A stretch of 64,000 bases of DNA from Erpobdella octoculata (GCA_963978895.1 OZ022246.1:17944549-18008548), one strand, 5' to 3'. Numbered from the stretch's first letter, positions 1 through 13,047 are shown. Translations and numbers: made by a program. The notes: a model not told the origin generated them from the letters alone.

Positions 1-418
<418 letters not shown>

Positions 419-1726
419 TAAGATGGCTTTTAGCTAGGCAGCCTAGGAACCAGACCAATGAACGATTTAGAGTCTTTTTGGAAAAAAATTCCAATTTCAA
501 AACTTGTTTAATGTCTTGTACAAGTATCTGCAGAAAACTAAAAAAAGTCAGAACAAAGCTTAAGATCTTTAAAATCTACAGAGAAAAAAAGTATAAAATA
601 TTTAGATTAAATTTAAATGTACATCTATATATGAAAAAATCAAAACAAAGTCTAAGTTTCTTAGACTAAAAGTACATCTTTTTATAACAAAAAAAAATAA
701 AAAAAGTTTTAATCTATTTAAATTATGAGTACATCTACTTGAAAAATTTAAAGCAAAGTATACAATCTTTAAAATATATGTATATCTATAAAAAAAAGTG
801 AAAAATGTCTAAAATCTTTAGAAAATATGCACATCTACTTAAAAAAGTCAAAGCAAAGTATAGGAATATTCAATGAAACCATTTCATTATTTGAATAAGT
901 GTGATCAGAAAAAGGTCCGACAGAAATTAATTCCGCATTTCTTTCTAAATTTGTGTTGCTGTTTTCTCTAGGTTGATCTGAAAGATCTCTGATTTTTTCG
1001 TTTTATTATTTGATAGACTGGGAAAAGAAAGTTTAGAAATATTTAAAACATAATTTAATTCTGAGCAGATGTATATACAATCTTAGGATTATAGCCTTTG
1101 ATACATATAACACAGATTTTTTATGTTGATTTTGTTTTTTTAAATACATGTACTCATAATTTAAAGTTTAAAATTGTTATAACTTTTTTGTTACAAAAAG
1201 ATGTACTTTATAGTCTAAGAATCTTAGACTTTGTGTTGATTTTTTTATAGATAGATGTACATTTAATCTAAATATTTTATACTTTTTTTCTCTGTAGATT
1301 TTAAAGATGTTGAGCTTTCTTCTAACTTAATTCATTTTTTTGTAGATACTTGTACAATACATTAAACAAGTTTTGAAATTGGAATTTTTTAAAGTTTTTC
1401 TGGCAAATCAAACATATATAAGATACTTGTACAATAGAGTAAACTCGTTTTTAAATTGGAATTTTTCATAGCATTTTTAGCAAATCAAACAAATAATATA
1501 TTGCCAAATGTTGCAGTAAAGATTTTAAGCTAGCTGTAAACAAATTTCAAAATCAGCCCATCTTTTAATTATTATTATTATTATTGCCAAATGCTGTATT
1601 AAATTTAAAATCTTCCCATTTCTTTATCGGTTTATATCGGTAAAGTTATTGCCGATTAATATAAATAATAAATATTCATGACTCTAAAAAGACTCTAAAT
1701 CGTTTTCGGGAGGCCATCTTAGCATC
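419..1726. mobile_element. Foldback-type element (long imperfect inverted repeat)
   Basis: The left arm (about 419-760) is closely matched by the reverse complement of the right arm (about 1130-1726). Shared landmarks include TAAGATGGC at the left edge against GCCATCTTA at the right, ACGATTTAGAGTCTTTTT against its complement near 1690, and a run of conserved segments around GTACATC. The arms surround a 250-350 bp AT-rich centre. The right arm also has an internal tandem duplication (about 1350-1430 and 1425-1500). No transposase is present and no clear target duplication was found, so the class is uncertain. The short open frame at 478-669 lies inside an arm and looks fortuitous. Confidence 0.7.
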
Positions 1727-1934
1727 TCACTCAAAACTTGCTTATCTCCGATTTGAAGTGTGCGCGGGGCAGGCTTGCGGAGCCGCCATTTTTTTCCACG
1801 GCTCGGCTCCGGCTCCCAAAAATTTGACCGCTCCGGCTCGGCTCCCGGCTCCGGCTCCCTATAAAGGGGGTGTCACACGAGACAAACTTGCGCAAACTTT
1901 TCACTGAAACATTTTTAACTGTTTATACTTACAC

Positions 1935-2292
<358 letters not shown>

Positions 2293-2322
2293 TGTTTGAC
2301 GATTTTTTAAGTGGCGTAAATC

Positions 2323-2909
2323 CTAATGGACCTCAAGGCCACTGAACAAATGCACTTTAAGTTTTTTTCTGAAACTTTCAACTGTCACTGCGGAAGTGAC
2401 CACTGGAGGAAGACAGTTCCATAGTCTTGGGCCAGCAACGCAAACGTTCGATCTCCGGCGCTCTTGAGCTTTCCTGTCGGCACGAGAAGTTGAGACGTTG
2501 ATGACGATCGTAGTTTTCTCCGAGCCGGAATGTCCTGCACTCGCTGAATGCTCGATGCCAGGTATGTGGGAGCCATCCCGTTGAGGCACTTGAACGTCAT
2601 GAGCGCCACCTTGAAGCTTATTCTGTCGTTGATCCGAAGCCAATGAAGTTTGCGTAGGACCGGAGAGATGTGTTCACGCCTGTGGGCTCCCGCAACGAGT
2701 CTAGCAGCTGCGTTGACGATAGATTGAAGACGTCGGGTGAGAGACGTGGGTAGACCGATTAGAGCTGAGTTGCAATAATCGAGCCTAGAGAGAACTAGAG
2801 AGGTAGCAAGTGTCTTAAGAGCAGACACTGGAAGAGATGGTGCGACGGCCTTTATCTGTCGGAGCATCATGAAGCATGAGCGCGAGATATAGCCGACGTG
2901 AGTGTGCAT
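2323..2909 (-). pseudogene. 3' end of a CR1/L2-like LINE reverse transcriptase ORF
   Basis: The frame at 2385-2909 reads HVGYISRSCFMMLRQIKA, then LVLSRLDYCNSALIGLP, then LQSIVNAAARLV and HISPVLRKLHWL. This series is typical of the C-terminal part of CR1/L2/Rex-type reverse transcriptases, downstream of the palm. The catalytic YADD region is missing, so the copy is 5'-truncated. The very end continues in another frame, with an F-R-KLK-HLF-type terminus near 2323-2400, indicating a frameshift. An (ATT)n tail follows. Confidence 0.85.
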
Positions 2910-2988
2910 GGTCAGGTCAGCGCGAGATATAGCCGACGTGAGTGTGCATGGTCAGGTTAGCGCGAGATATAGCCGACGTGAGTGTGCA
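2880..2988 (-). repeat. 40-bp tandem repeat, about 2.7 copies, at the LINE truncation point
   Basis: A 40-bp unit beginning GCGCGAGATATAGCCGACGT is repeated at 2880, 2920 and 2960 with almost no change. The first unit is part of the LINE coding sequence, so the repeat is a local duplication of the LINE's 5' truncation edge. Confidence 0.9.
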
Positions 2989-3384
2989 CTTTATTAGTTT
3001 ATCTACTCTACTTATATGACAATTGTTAAATATTAAAACCGACCATTTTGTTTTTAGTCGATTTTAAATGTATACGAAAGGGTACGTTTTGTTTTTTGGC
3101 GCAGCAAAAATTTAATTTTAAATGCTTGATAAAATTATTCAGAGTTAAAATATTTTTACTATAAAGTTAACAAAATAATATGCAATTAAAAATTGTTATT
3201 ATTTTATAAGAATACTAGCGGGGCACCCGGCGCTGCCCGGGGTTTTTAGAGGTTTACCTAATGCGTTTCTTTTTCGCTCCCGTTTCCTTCCCGCTTGCGC
3301 TACCGCTCCCGGTCGTTATCCGTTCCCTGTCGCTTTCCCGCTCATTTTTTCGCTCTCAGTCCCCCCCCCCCTAGATCCCATTCT

Positions 3385-3611
3385 ACATACATACATACAT
3401 ACATACATACATACATACATACATACATACATACATACATACATACATACATACATACATACATACATACATACATACATACATACATACATACATACAT
3501 ACATACATACATACATACATACATACATACATACATACATACATACATACATACATACATACATACATACATACATACATACATACATACATACATACAT
3601 ACATACATACA
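3385..3611. repeat. (CATA)n microsatellite
   Basis: About 57 perfect CATA units belonging to the Helitron A interior. Matching CATA tracts continue at 6931-6990 and 8497-8600 on the far side of the two insertions. Open frames through the array (YIHT or MYVC repeats) are artefacts. Confidence 0.98.
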
Positions 3612-6600
3612 CGATGTGAATCCGGAAGTAGAAATCAGTCAACCTAGGCCAAGAATTGATTTTCCTGCAGCAGGAGATGCAATTGCATGGAAAAAGTTGG
3701 ACGAAACACTCTCAAAACTTCTCAAAACACGTTCAAGAAATTCATCAGATTTCAGTATGAAAGACTTCACTGATGTTATTTACGAAAAAAGCATTGAATT
3801 GTTTGGTGTGAAACAAAAACGTCAGGTTCGAAACAATGAAGGCATGATTTCTAGACGACAAAGAGAAATCAATCAGCTGAAGAGAGAAAAGAAACTGTTA
3901 CGAAAGCGGTGGAAAAGAGCCCAGGAAAATGAAAAAGCTGGTCTCGCAGAGCTGCGGCAGAGTTTGGGGCGTCGTTTGTCTGCCCTAATGAAGGCCGAGC
4001 GTTTTCGGATAAAGAAAAGAGATCAGAGAAATGCCAGGTTTCAGTTCATCAAAGACCCATTCAAATATGGAAGAAATTTACTGGACCCACCCAAGTCAGG
4101 AACGCTTCAAGCAGACAAAGCAACGCTCGATAAATATTTTCGGTCCGCATTCCGTGACCCGCGTGGAGATCAGCAGTTAGAAGAAAGAACCGATCTTCCA
4201 GAAATCCCACTTCCAAACTTTTCTTTCAGAGAAGGCATGATTTCGTTACTCGAAGTTACTCAATTTCTCTACAGAACAAGAAACAGATCTGCTCCTGGAC
4301 CAAATGGGGTGCCATATCTCGTCTACAAAAAATGCCCAGAAGTATTGAGATTATTGCATTCTCTACTCGTGGGCTCTTGGGAAAGAAGAAGAATTGAAAG
4401 CGAATGGCAAAGAGCAGAAGGTATCTTTATTCCGAAAGAAAAAGACTCGAAGGAAATACATCAGTTCCGCCCAATTTCATTGTTAAACGTCGAGGGAAAG
4501 ATATTTTTTGCTGTCCTTGCTCGGAGACTGACAAGCTATGTAATTCAAAACAATTACATCGACAGGTCTATTCAGAAGGGAGGAGTGCCAGGAGTACCAG
4601 GATGCATCGAACATTCGTCAGTGATCTGGGAAGCATTGAAAAGAGCTAAAGAAAATCGTCTCAGCTTGCACATTGTCTGGTTAGACTTTGCCAATGCTTA
4701 TGGAGCCGTTCGTCACCAAATGTTGTGGAGAACTCTCAGATCGCATCATGTTCCAAATTTTGTGATAGAAATGTTGCAACAGTATTTCGGACATTTCAAA
4801 TTGAGGTTGTCTACGTCCTCCTGTTCAACAGAATGGTTCCAGTTAGAGGTTGGCATAGCAATGGGCTGCTCAATTTCACCCATTCTCTTCGTATTAGCGA
4901 TGCAGCTGCTTCTGAATGCAGTGGGTTCTCGCGTGGAAGAAGCTTACGTTGGCAAAGGTATCTTGATGCCATCGGTGAAGGCCTTCATGGATGATACAAC
5001 TTTGGTTCTAAACAAATGTATCTCAATGCGACGGGCTCTTGATGCATTCAGCGGGCTGCTATCATGGTGCGGCATGAGTTTCAAGGCAACCAAGTCAAGA
5101 AGCTTATCTCTGCGACGAGGCAAGATCGACGACAACGTGACGTTTTCAGTTGCTGGCAACAGGATCCCAACATTGAGAGAAGAACCGGTTAAGAGCCTGG
5201 GAAGGTGGTATGACGATTCGCTTAACGACACTGGACGGTGTTCTGAGGTTCTTCGATCGGCATTTGAAGATATGAAGAAAATTGATGCGGCCCCACTCCA
5301 GAGCAGGTTCAAATTGTGGTTGCTTCAGTTTGTTCTATTACCGAGATTGCTTTGGCCTCTATCAATGTATGAGATGAGCCTACCATTGGTAGAAAAGCTA
5401 GAAAGGCGGATGAATAAATTTACAAGGAAGTGGTTGGGTCTGCCTCCGGGATTTTCTTCGGTGGCTTTGTACAGCAAGACTGCCAAGCTGAGGTTGCCAC
5501 TGAAGTCTTTGGTTGAGGAGTTTAAGATAAACAAGATCCGTACGCAGCTAATGCTGGATAACTCTTCGGATCAAAGAATTGTGGAGATGGGACCTCTTGT
5601 AAAGTCCGGAAAGAAATGGGTAGCCAGAAAGGAGATCGCAGAAGCTGAAGCCTCTTTACGTTGGACAGAAAGAGTTGGGGCAGTTCAACAGGACAAACGG
5701 GGTCTCGGGTCAACCCATCGAATTTGGTGGTCAAAAGCCAGCACCAGTGAACGAACAAGTCTGGTCATTCAGGAAAGAAAGAAAGCTATCGAGTCCCAGA
5801 GAATGATTAAGTTTGTTCAGTTATCTCAACAAGGAGACTGGACGACATGGGAAAATGCTGTTCAGCGTTCACTTTCTTGGAAAGACATTTGGCAATACAC
5901 ACCACTACGTTTGTCTTTTTTGATTAGATCTGTTTATGATCAACTGCCGTCATCCAGCAATCTTCGAAGATGGAAGTTGAAAGACGATGATTCGTGCATG
6001 TTATGCGGGCAATCGGAGACTCTCATTCACGTTCTTTCCTGTTGTTCGTTTTCACTTTCACACGGGAGGTACACTTGGCGTCATAACCAAGTACTCCGAA
6101 AATTGCTTGACTTCGTCAAAGAAGCGTGTAAGAAAGCAAAGACAAGAGGAATACAGCAGAAAAGGAAAATCTACTTTTTGAGAGAAGGCAATCTGAAGTT
6201 CCACAGGTTCAGATCTACAAGAGACTTTGAATGTGTGATGGGTGCTGCCGACGATTGGTCGGTTTCGGCTGATTTGGATGGCGAAAGAAAATTTCCAGAA
6301 GCCGTGAGATCTAGCGGCTTAAAGCCGGATATAATTATATATTCTGACTTGGCAAAGACAATGTTCCTGATTGAACTCTCTGTGCCATGGGAAAGTAACA
6401 TGGAATCTAGCAATATTTTCAAAGAGGAGAGATATAGGGATTTAGCATGTGATTTGAATGCCAAAGGGTTCAGGACTGAAATTTTTGCAGTCGAGGTTGG
6501 CGTTCGAGGGTTGGTTAGCAGCTCAATGTTAAAACTGCTGAAAGCTCTTGGTTTTTCAAACCGAGAAAAAACTCGAGCCATCAAGGAGATCTCCCAGACA

Positions 6601-6675
6601 GCTGAAGCTGCATCTTTTTGGATTTTCGCTAATAGAAAAAAGAAAGCGCTACAAGATGCACACGAAATGGTTTAG
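3612..6675 (+). CDS. Reverse transcriptase with C-terminal restriction-like endonuclease (R2/NeSL-like LINE)
   Basis: The protein is an RNA-dependent DNA polymerase fused to a restriction-like endonuclease, the enzyme of target-primed retrotransposition. Visible are a basic N-terminal coiled region, the RT blocks SAPGPNGVPY, RPISLLNVEGKIF, the palm motif around FMDD (about 4984-4995), a CCHC zinc knuckle (CMLCGQSETLIHVLSCC, about 5995) and the endonuclease signature KPDIII followed by LIELSVPWE (about 6322-6390). The frame is intact to TAG at 6675. It opens within the CATA array, so the upstream MRYRSR...YIHT residues belong to the host Helitron, and the N-terminal zinc-finger/Myb part usual in R2-like proteins is missing. 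Which R2-group clade (R2, NeSL, Utopia, Hero) cannot be settled by eye. The open frame suggests recent insertion. Confidence 0.9.
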
Positions 6676-6930
6676 CCTTGTTTACATTGGGCGATAATCG
6701 TTCCGGCGATTTCAAGTTTTGTTTCGAACAGTTTTCTGCTGAACTTTGAATTTTCGTGTTTCAAATTAGAAAGTTGGAAATTTTTCTCGCCGAAGGGCGT
6801 CCGCCTGATCAACGGACGTGGGCCCACCTCTCTCTTAAAAAAGCGTCAAGAAGTTTAAGGGCCGAAACGCTAAAAATGAGAGGTTCTTCTTCTGAAGACC
6901 TTCGGCGACGAAAGCTCGCAGAGAGTTAAA
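3612..6930 (+). mobile_element. RLE-type (R2/NeSL-like) LINE inserted in a CATA microsatellite
   Basis: A single open frame (3612-6675) and a ~255-bp 3' region lie between two CATA tracts. The 3' region ends in TTAAAACACACACATAC, merging into the microsatellite with no poly(A). The copy begins abruptly in coding sequence, so it is 5'-truncated. Whether the microsatellite is a specific target or simply where this copy landed cannot be decided from one copy. Confidence 0.75.
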
Positions 6931-7038
6931 ACACACACATACATACATACATACATACATACATACATACATACATACATACATACATACTTTGAATGAG
7001 CATTTAGTGCCGAAATATTGTAAAAAACACATACATAC

Positions 7039-8496
7039 TAGGGATGTCACGGGTACCCGAACCCGAGTTCGGTACTACCCGGTCTTTTTCTGATACCCGA
7101 ACCCGAAAGTGTGAAAATTTGATACCCGAACCCGAACCCGAAAATGTGAAAACTTGATACCCGAACCCGAAAATTAGAAAACTTGTTACCCGAACCCGAA
7201 CTCGAACCCGAAAATGTGAAAACTTGATACCCGAACCCGAACTCGAACCCGAAAATTTATAAGCCTAATACCCGAACTCGGAGTTGTGAACAAATAAATT
7301 TTTTTAGTAAATAAATATTTATTCCAGTTTTAAAAATAGCAACACAAACAGAGTTTTCAAACTTTTCAAGTTTATTAAAAATGAAATAGTATTAGGAACC
7401 GATTTCAGGCAAGTTGTACTTCATAAACAACAGTTTTTCTGCTGTCTTGCCTGATAATCGGTTCCTTAGCGCTCATAAATAAATAATTGCAGCACCACTG
7501 AACAACGGTTCCGATGGAACGCTGGTAGCTGGGGCCGCCAAGTAGCGTTTAGCGATCACCGCTAAATTTGGAAAGTTTGTTCTGTTATCTTTCCACCACA
7601 AAAGAGGGTCTTCGTCTAAAGTGACCCTTTTTTTCTTCAAGCCGCGAATGAACTAAAATAATTAAGCATCCTTCGGTCGAAGAAATCCCGGATAGCCTTG
7701 ACTCTAAACTTTTTACTTCAGTTATATAACCTTATATTTATTCATTCATATACTCAAAGTTTTTCGGATATAACAAAGACCCTTTGTTATAAAGATAATC
7801 TTGCATAATCCTAAATTTTAACTGGCAAAGTCTATAAATGATCTATGCGTCACAGTCATTTTATTGGCAAATGTGTAAACTAGAACACTAATTCGCCTGA
7901 TTACCCAACCGGACCGAGCCGCGAAAAAATTAATCAACACAATAATTTAAGAGGTAACGTATTATACTAATCGCAAGCCATACAAGTTTTGTATTATCAC
8001 CTTTGCGTAACAAATAACACAAATAGGTCATTTTATTGGTGAGTGTGTAAGCTAGACCACTAATCCACCTGATTATCTGGCCGGACCGAGCCGCGAACGA
8101 ACTAAAATAATTAAGCCTTCTTCGGCCAAAAATCACATTATTTGGAAAGCTAAAAAATTAACTTGTTAGAGTTTATTCAATACGTGTAATTTCCAATGGA
8201 TGAATTGATCGCTCTCGTTTGTATATGTATATACACTTGGTAAATTTAAAATCAATCCACGAATTTGAAATCATAAGCCAGTACCCGAACCCGAACCCGA
8301 ACCCGGTTTTTGGAAAACTACAAACCCGAACCCGAAAACCTGAGTTTCACAAACCCGAACCCGAACCCGAAAACTCGACTTTTACAAACCCGAACCCGAA
8401 AACTCTAGTTTCACAAACCCGAACCCGAAAACTCTAGTTTCATAAACCCGAACCCGAACCCGAAAACTCCAAAAAGTACTACCCGTGACATCCCTA
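7039..8496. mobile_element. hAT-type element with ACCCGA subterminal arrays, inserted in CATA repeat
   Basis: The termini are TAGGGATGTCACGGGTA at 7039 and its inverse TACCCGTGACATCCCTA ending at 8496. They are flanked by an identical 8-bp ATACATAC (7031-7038 and 8497-8504), although the CATA context makes that match easy by chance. Arrays of ACCCGA lie just inside both ends (7070-7260 and 8283-8465). The interior has near-direct repeats (about 7605-7680, 7869-7950, 8048-8120) and a hairpin (7394-7467). No transposase is seen; it is non-autonomous. Confidence 0.82.
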
Positions 8497-8660
8497 ATAC
8501 ATACATACATACATACATACATACATACATACATACATACATACATACATACATACATACATACATACATACATACATACATACATACATACATACATAA
8601 ACACACACACAGATACACATACATGCACCTACACATACATACATACACACATACATACGC

Positions 8661-8693
<33 letters not shown>

Positions 8694-9349
8694 GTTCCCG
8701 CTTGCTCACCCGTTCCGCTCCGGTCATTTTGTGACGGATTTCAAAAAAATTTTCTCTATATTTGATTCCCCTTGACTCTCAAGGTTGTGTGAAAATTTCA
8801 TTACGATCGGATGAATGGTGTAGCAATGCATAAATAACATACCTATATACATACATACATACATACATATATACAAACATTCATTTTTATATATATAGAT
8901 AAACACTCATCAAACGAAAGCAAATCTTGAAGCGTATCTCGAGTGTGTATTTGGAACATAATTGTATTAATTTTTAATGCAGTTTTAAAAATTTTGAATA
9001 AAATAAAAAAAGTCCAAAAATAACAATGTAACCAAAAACCGAATTTGGCAGGTAAACAAACTAAAACGAAACGAAAACAATTCATTAAAGATTTCTTGTG
9101 GCGATGTGCGCGCGCGCTATCATTTGATTGAAGGCTGTTGCTGCTATTGTGACGTTTGTAAAATATTAAAACATTTCAAATTTGAGGGAGATAAACAATC
9201 AAATAATTTTAGAATTTCAAAGCTTTTCATCTTGAAAAAAATTCTGCTCATATAAAAAAATTTTGAGAGCCGGAGCCGCCAGATATTTTCGGCTCTGGCT
9301 CCTACAAAAATTAGCGGCTCCGGCTCGGCTCCGCAAGCCTGGCGCGGGG

Positions 9350-9843
9350 ATCACTTTTCGTCCCCATCCCCAACAATCCCTGCGAGTATCATCCCCACCA
9401 GCAAAATTCCCATCCCCGCAGTGTTTCATCCCCATTCCCAACATTCCCGCAGTCTTCCAATCTTTCATCCCCATCAATCCCCATTTTTAATCAATTCTGT
9501 ACTAGTCATTATTTTTCCGTACATCATTTCAATGAAACTATAACTTACGTGTTGATATATAGAATTGCAATAACACCGTAATATGATTCAATACAATTTA
9601 TTCATTTAAGTCCATGACTAAATAAAAGTCTATCAATGTTTTTCCACCTAGCTGTGTTCTTCGATCACTAATGGTTAACCCACCCATAGAGAATGCTCTC
9701 TCAGAAGAGGTGCTTGCTGCTGGCACACTCAAAATAATCCTTGCCACTTGAGACAGTTTTGGCCATTTCTTTTCTAAAAAACTCAGCAAATCGCCTTGTT
9801 CTCCTTCATCGTTGAATGCCAAATATTCAGCAACCTTATACAA
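9350..9843 (-). pseudogene. hAT transposase C-terminal (dimerisation) fragment
   Basis: The minus-strand frame at 9598-9843 contains LSVPAASTSSERAFS and a following RTQLGGKTLIDFYLV. This is the conserved hAT C-terminal dimerisation pattern (P-A-S-S-xx-ERxFS). A run rich in CCCCATCCCC toward 9350-9480 resembles the subterminal region of the same element. The outer hAT (1770-9341) is inserted next to it, since its TSD GCGCGGGG reads directly into this sequence. The rest of the transposase is absent. Confidence 0.7.
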
Positions 9844-10045
9844 ATAAATATTAACATTGTGAAACTAGTTGCTCATATAAGCACAATTAATTCATAACAA
9901 TGAAAAAGCTAAATTATGTTATTACTGAGGTCTAAGAAACTTTTCATGCTTTTAATATAAAGACAGCTTAATAACAAAACCTCATTCGAAACAGAGAAAC
10001 AGAGACGACGAGTTAATAAAAGCATTGGTAATAAAAACCATTGAC
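9844..10045. other. Unassigned AT-rich spacer
   Basis: No gene, known repeat terminus or RNA structure was recognised. Confidence 0.4.
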
Positions 10046-10271
10046 ATATATCTTCGATAGCTATTAAATTAGCCGCACAACTTATATATACTATCGAGCA
10101 TTGATTCGTACCCACTCATAGTCGAGTGTTGTGTTCAACATACCCCAACAAAAGCGCTTAACAACCACTGTTTTTTGGCGGTGGAAGTGGCGCAGATGGT
10201 AAGGTAGTTGGCATGATGAGAGGCGGTGTTGCCGATCCGACAGTCGCGGCTTCGAGTCTGAAGTTGAGACA
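10046..10271 (+). mobile_element. tRNA-derived SINE (family S1)
   Basis: Positions about 10180-10270 contain a box A-like GTGGCGCAGATGG and a box B-like GGCTTCGAGTCTG, the internal pol III promoter layout. The 130 bp before them match the unit at 51.3-52.2 kb. It does not fold as a normal tRNA, so it is a retroposon and not a tRNA gene. Confidence 0.7.
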
Positions 10272-10289
10272 TATATATATTTTTCATAT

Positions 10290-12298
10290 ATATATATATA
10301 TATATATATAAAAGAACATGTCCTGACTGACTGACTGACTGACAGATGACTGACTGATAATCAACGCCGAGCTCAAACGCCTCATCCTAGGAACGTGAAA
10401 TTTAGAACTTATATTACTTTTATAGCGTAAACATCCGCTAAGAAAGGATTTTTGAAAATTTTGCTCCTGAGGGGAAAAAACTGGAAAACAAACTTTTTTC
10501 TAAAAATTTTTTCTAAAAATTTGTTTTGAAATTTGGTATATAGATTCTTTTTAAAAAATAAAAAGATACGTGTTTCACCATTTTTTGAAAATTCGGTTTC
10601 CCGGACCTCAAATGTGGGTTGGAAAATTGGGTTATTTGGTTTTTAAAGTAGCTTCTACTCAAAAACTGTTACTGCTACAGGAGTAAAAATTAGTATTTAG
10701 TTTCTACTCCAAAAATAATGAAACACGTGTTTTAGCATTTTTTGAAAATTTGGTTTTCAGGACTTCAAATGTGGGGTGGAAAATAGGGCTAATTGTCTTT
10801 TATAGTAACTGCTACTCAAAAACAGTAAATACCACAGATGTAAAAATTATTATTTAGTTTCTTTTCTAAAAATAAAGATATACGTGCTCCACCATTTTTT
10901 ACAAATTTGGTTTCCCGGACCTCAAATGTGGGTTGGAAAATTGGGTTATTTGGTTTTTAAAGTAGCTTCTACTCAAAAACTGTTAATGCTACAGAAGTAA
11001 AAAATTAGTATTTAGTTTCTACTCCAAAAATAATAAAATACGTGTTTTAGCATTTTTTGAAAATTTGGTTTCCAGGACTTCAAATGTGGGGTGGAAAATA
11101 GGGCTAATTGTCTTTTATAGTAGCTGCTACTCAAAAACAGTAAATACCACAGATGTAAAAATTATTATTTAGTTTCTTTTCTAAAAATAAAGATATAGTG
11201 TTTCACCATTTTTTACAAATTTGGTTTCCCGGACCTCAAATGTGGGTTGGAAAATTGGGTTATTTGGTTTTTAAAGTAGCTTCTACTCAAAAACTGTTAA
11301 TGCTACAAAAGTAAAAATTAGTATTTAGTTTCTACTCTAAAAATAATGATATACGGGTTTCACAATTTTTTGAAAATTTGGTTTCCAGGACATCAAATGT
11401 GGGGTGGAAAATAGGGTTATTTGGTTTTTAAAGTAACTGCTACACAACAACTGTAATTGCCACAGATGTAAAAATTATTATTTAGTTTTTTTTCTAAAAA
11501 TAAAGATATAGTGTTTCACCATTTTTTACAAATTTGGTTTCCCGGACCTCAAATGTGGGTTGGAAAATTGGGTTATTTGGTTTTTAAAGTAGCTTCTACT
11601 CAAAAACTGTTAATGCTACAAAAGTAAAAATTAGTATTTAGTTTCTACTCTAAAAATAATGATATACGTGTTTCACAATTTTTTGAAAATTTGGTTTCCA
11701 GGACATCAAATATGGGGTGGAAAATAGGGTTACCTGGTTTTTAATGTAACTGCTACTCAAAAACTGTAAATGCTACAAAAGTAAAATTAGTATTTAGTTT
11801 CTACTCTAAAAATAATGATATACGTGTTTCACCATTTTTTGAAAATTTGGTTTCCAGGACTTCAAATGTGAAGTGGATAAAGGGTTTTTTTATTTTAAAA
11901 TAACTGCTACTCAAAAAATGTAAGTGCTACAGATGTGAAAATTAGTATTTTGAGGTTTTGTGCGGGTTAGAAGTAGATGAGTTCAGTTTATCACCGGACG
12001 GACGGGCCAGGCCGTTATTTTAGGGTCTTCATATGGCCCTGCCCAAACCTTAAATCATGGTGGGACGGGCCGAAGTTTTTCATCAAGTATATAAAACTTC
12101 TAGGCCTTTAAAAACGGGCCGGGCCCATATTAGACGGGCCGTGCCGGGCCAGGAATTTCGGTTTTTGAAACGGGCTGGGCCAAGTTGTCGACGGACCGAG
12201 CCGAGACCTAAAAAATTGATCCGTGCAGTACTCTTCTATGTATGCACGGTTCAAATTTTCTAATTTCATGCGAGCGAAGCCGCTACGGGCACTGCTAG
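10290..12298 (+). mobile_element. Helitron family B, non-autonomous, longest copy
   Basis: It starts in (TA)n followed by AAAAGAACATGTCCTGACTG and ends GGGCACTGCTAG at 12298, a Helitron-like CTAG 3' end preceded by a short hairpin (GAAGCCGCTACGGGC). The interior is made of alternating ~160-bp repeats (landmarks CCAGGACTTCAAATGTGGGG and CCCGGACCTCAAATGTGGGT), followed by a block rich in GGGCCGGGC. It is non-coding. Other copies: 15457-16896, 34037-35313 (minus) and 53377-54418. Confidence 0.8.
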
Positions 12299-12306
12299 TA
12301 TATATA

Positions 12307-13046
12307 TCTATATATATAAAAATGAATGTTTGTATATATGTATATATGTATATATGTATATATGTATATATGTATATATGTATATATGTATATATGTATA
12401 TATGTATATATGTATATATGTATATATGTATATATGTATATATGTATATATGTATATATGTATATATGTATATATGTATATATGTATATATGTATATATG
12501 TATATATGTATATATGTATATATGTATATATGTATATATGTATATATGTATATATGTATATATGTATATATGTATATATGTATATATGTATATATGTATA
12601 TATGTATATATGTATATATGTATATATGTATATATGTATATATGTATATATGTATATATGTATATATGTATATATGTATATATGTATATATGTATATATG
12701 TATATATGTATATATGTATATATGTATATATGTATATATGTATATATGTATATATGTATATATGTATATATGTATATATGTATATATGTTTATATGTTTA
12801 TATGTTAATGTCCTTTATGCATTGCTACACCATTCATCCGATCGTAATGAAATTTTCACACAACCTTGAGAGTCAAAGGAAATCAAAAATAAAAAATTTT
12901 TTTTTGAAATCCGTCACAAAATGAGCGGAGCGGAGCGGGTGAGCGAGCGGGAACTATATATATATGTATGTGCGTATGTATGTGTGTATGTATGTATGTA
13001 TGTGTATGTGCATGTATGTGTGTCTGTGTGTGTGTTTATGTATGTA
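12307..13046 (+). mobile_element. Helitron family A, 5' part
   Basis: It begins TCTATATATATAAAAATG at 12307, nine bases after the CTAG of the preceding family B copy. It carries the conserved CATTCATCCGATCGTAAT block (about 12830) and GAGCGGAGCGGAGCGGG, then a TATG-rich tract. Its 3' half is interrupted at 13047 by an inverted family A copy. Confidence 0.8.
12330..12800. repeat. (TATATG)n microsatellite
   Basis: Nearly 80 hexamer units. It is open in several frames and yields spurious [12 protein letters not shown] proteins of up to 233 residues. Confidence 0.97.
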
Positions 13047-13047
13047 T

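Larger units (their letters stand above)
3215..8899 (-). mobile_element. Helitron family A, non-autonomous, split by a LINE and a hAT
   Basis: The 5' terminus is at 8899 on the minus strand (TCTATATATATAAAAATGAA). The 3' terminus is at 3215, reading GGGCAGCGCCGGGTGCCCCG then CTAGT, a hairpin plus CTAG. Both ends and the absence of a TSD fit Helitrons. The body has a conserved 5' block (8740-8830, including the CATTCATCCGATCGTAAT motif), GC-rich minisatellite-like sequence (3280-3380) and a CATA array. That array is broken by an RLE-type LINE (3612-6930) and a hAT (7039-8496). The same arrangement without insertions occurs at 52.3-53.4 kb. Confidence 0.8.

Noticed and set aside
3295..3611. N-terminal MRYRSR...YIHTYIHT part of the long R2-like frame
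   Set aside because: It is Helitron and CATA-repeat sequence that happens to be in frame; the LINE protein starts after the repeat.
6850..6925. Hammerhead-like CTGAAGA and CGAAA in the R2-like 3' region
   Set aside because: No consistent stem I, II and III could be paired in either the normal or permuted order.
12223..12924. 233-residue frame of YICIYVYM repeats
   Set aside because: Translation of the (TATATG)n microsatellite; no codon bias or homology.
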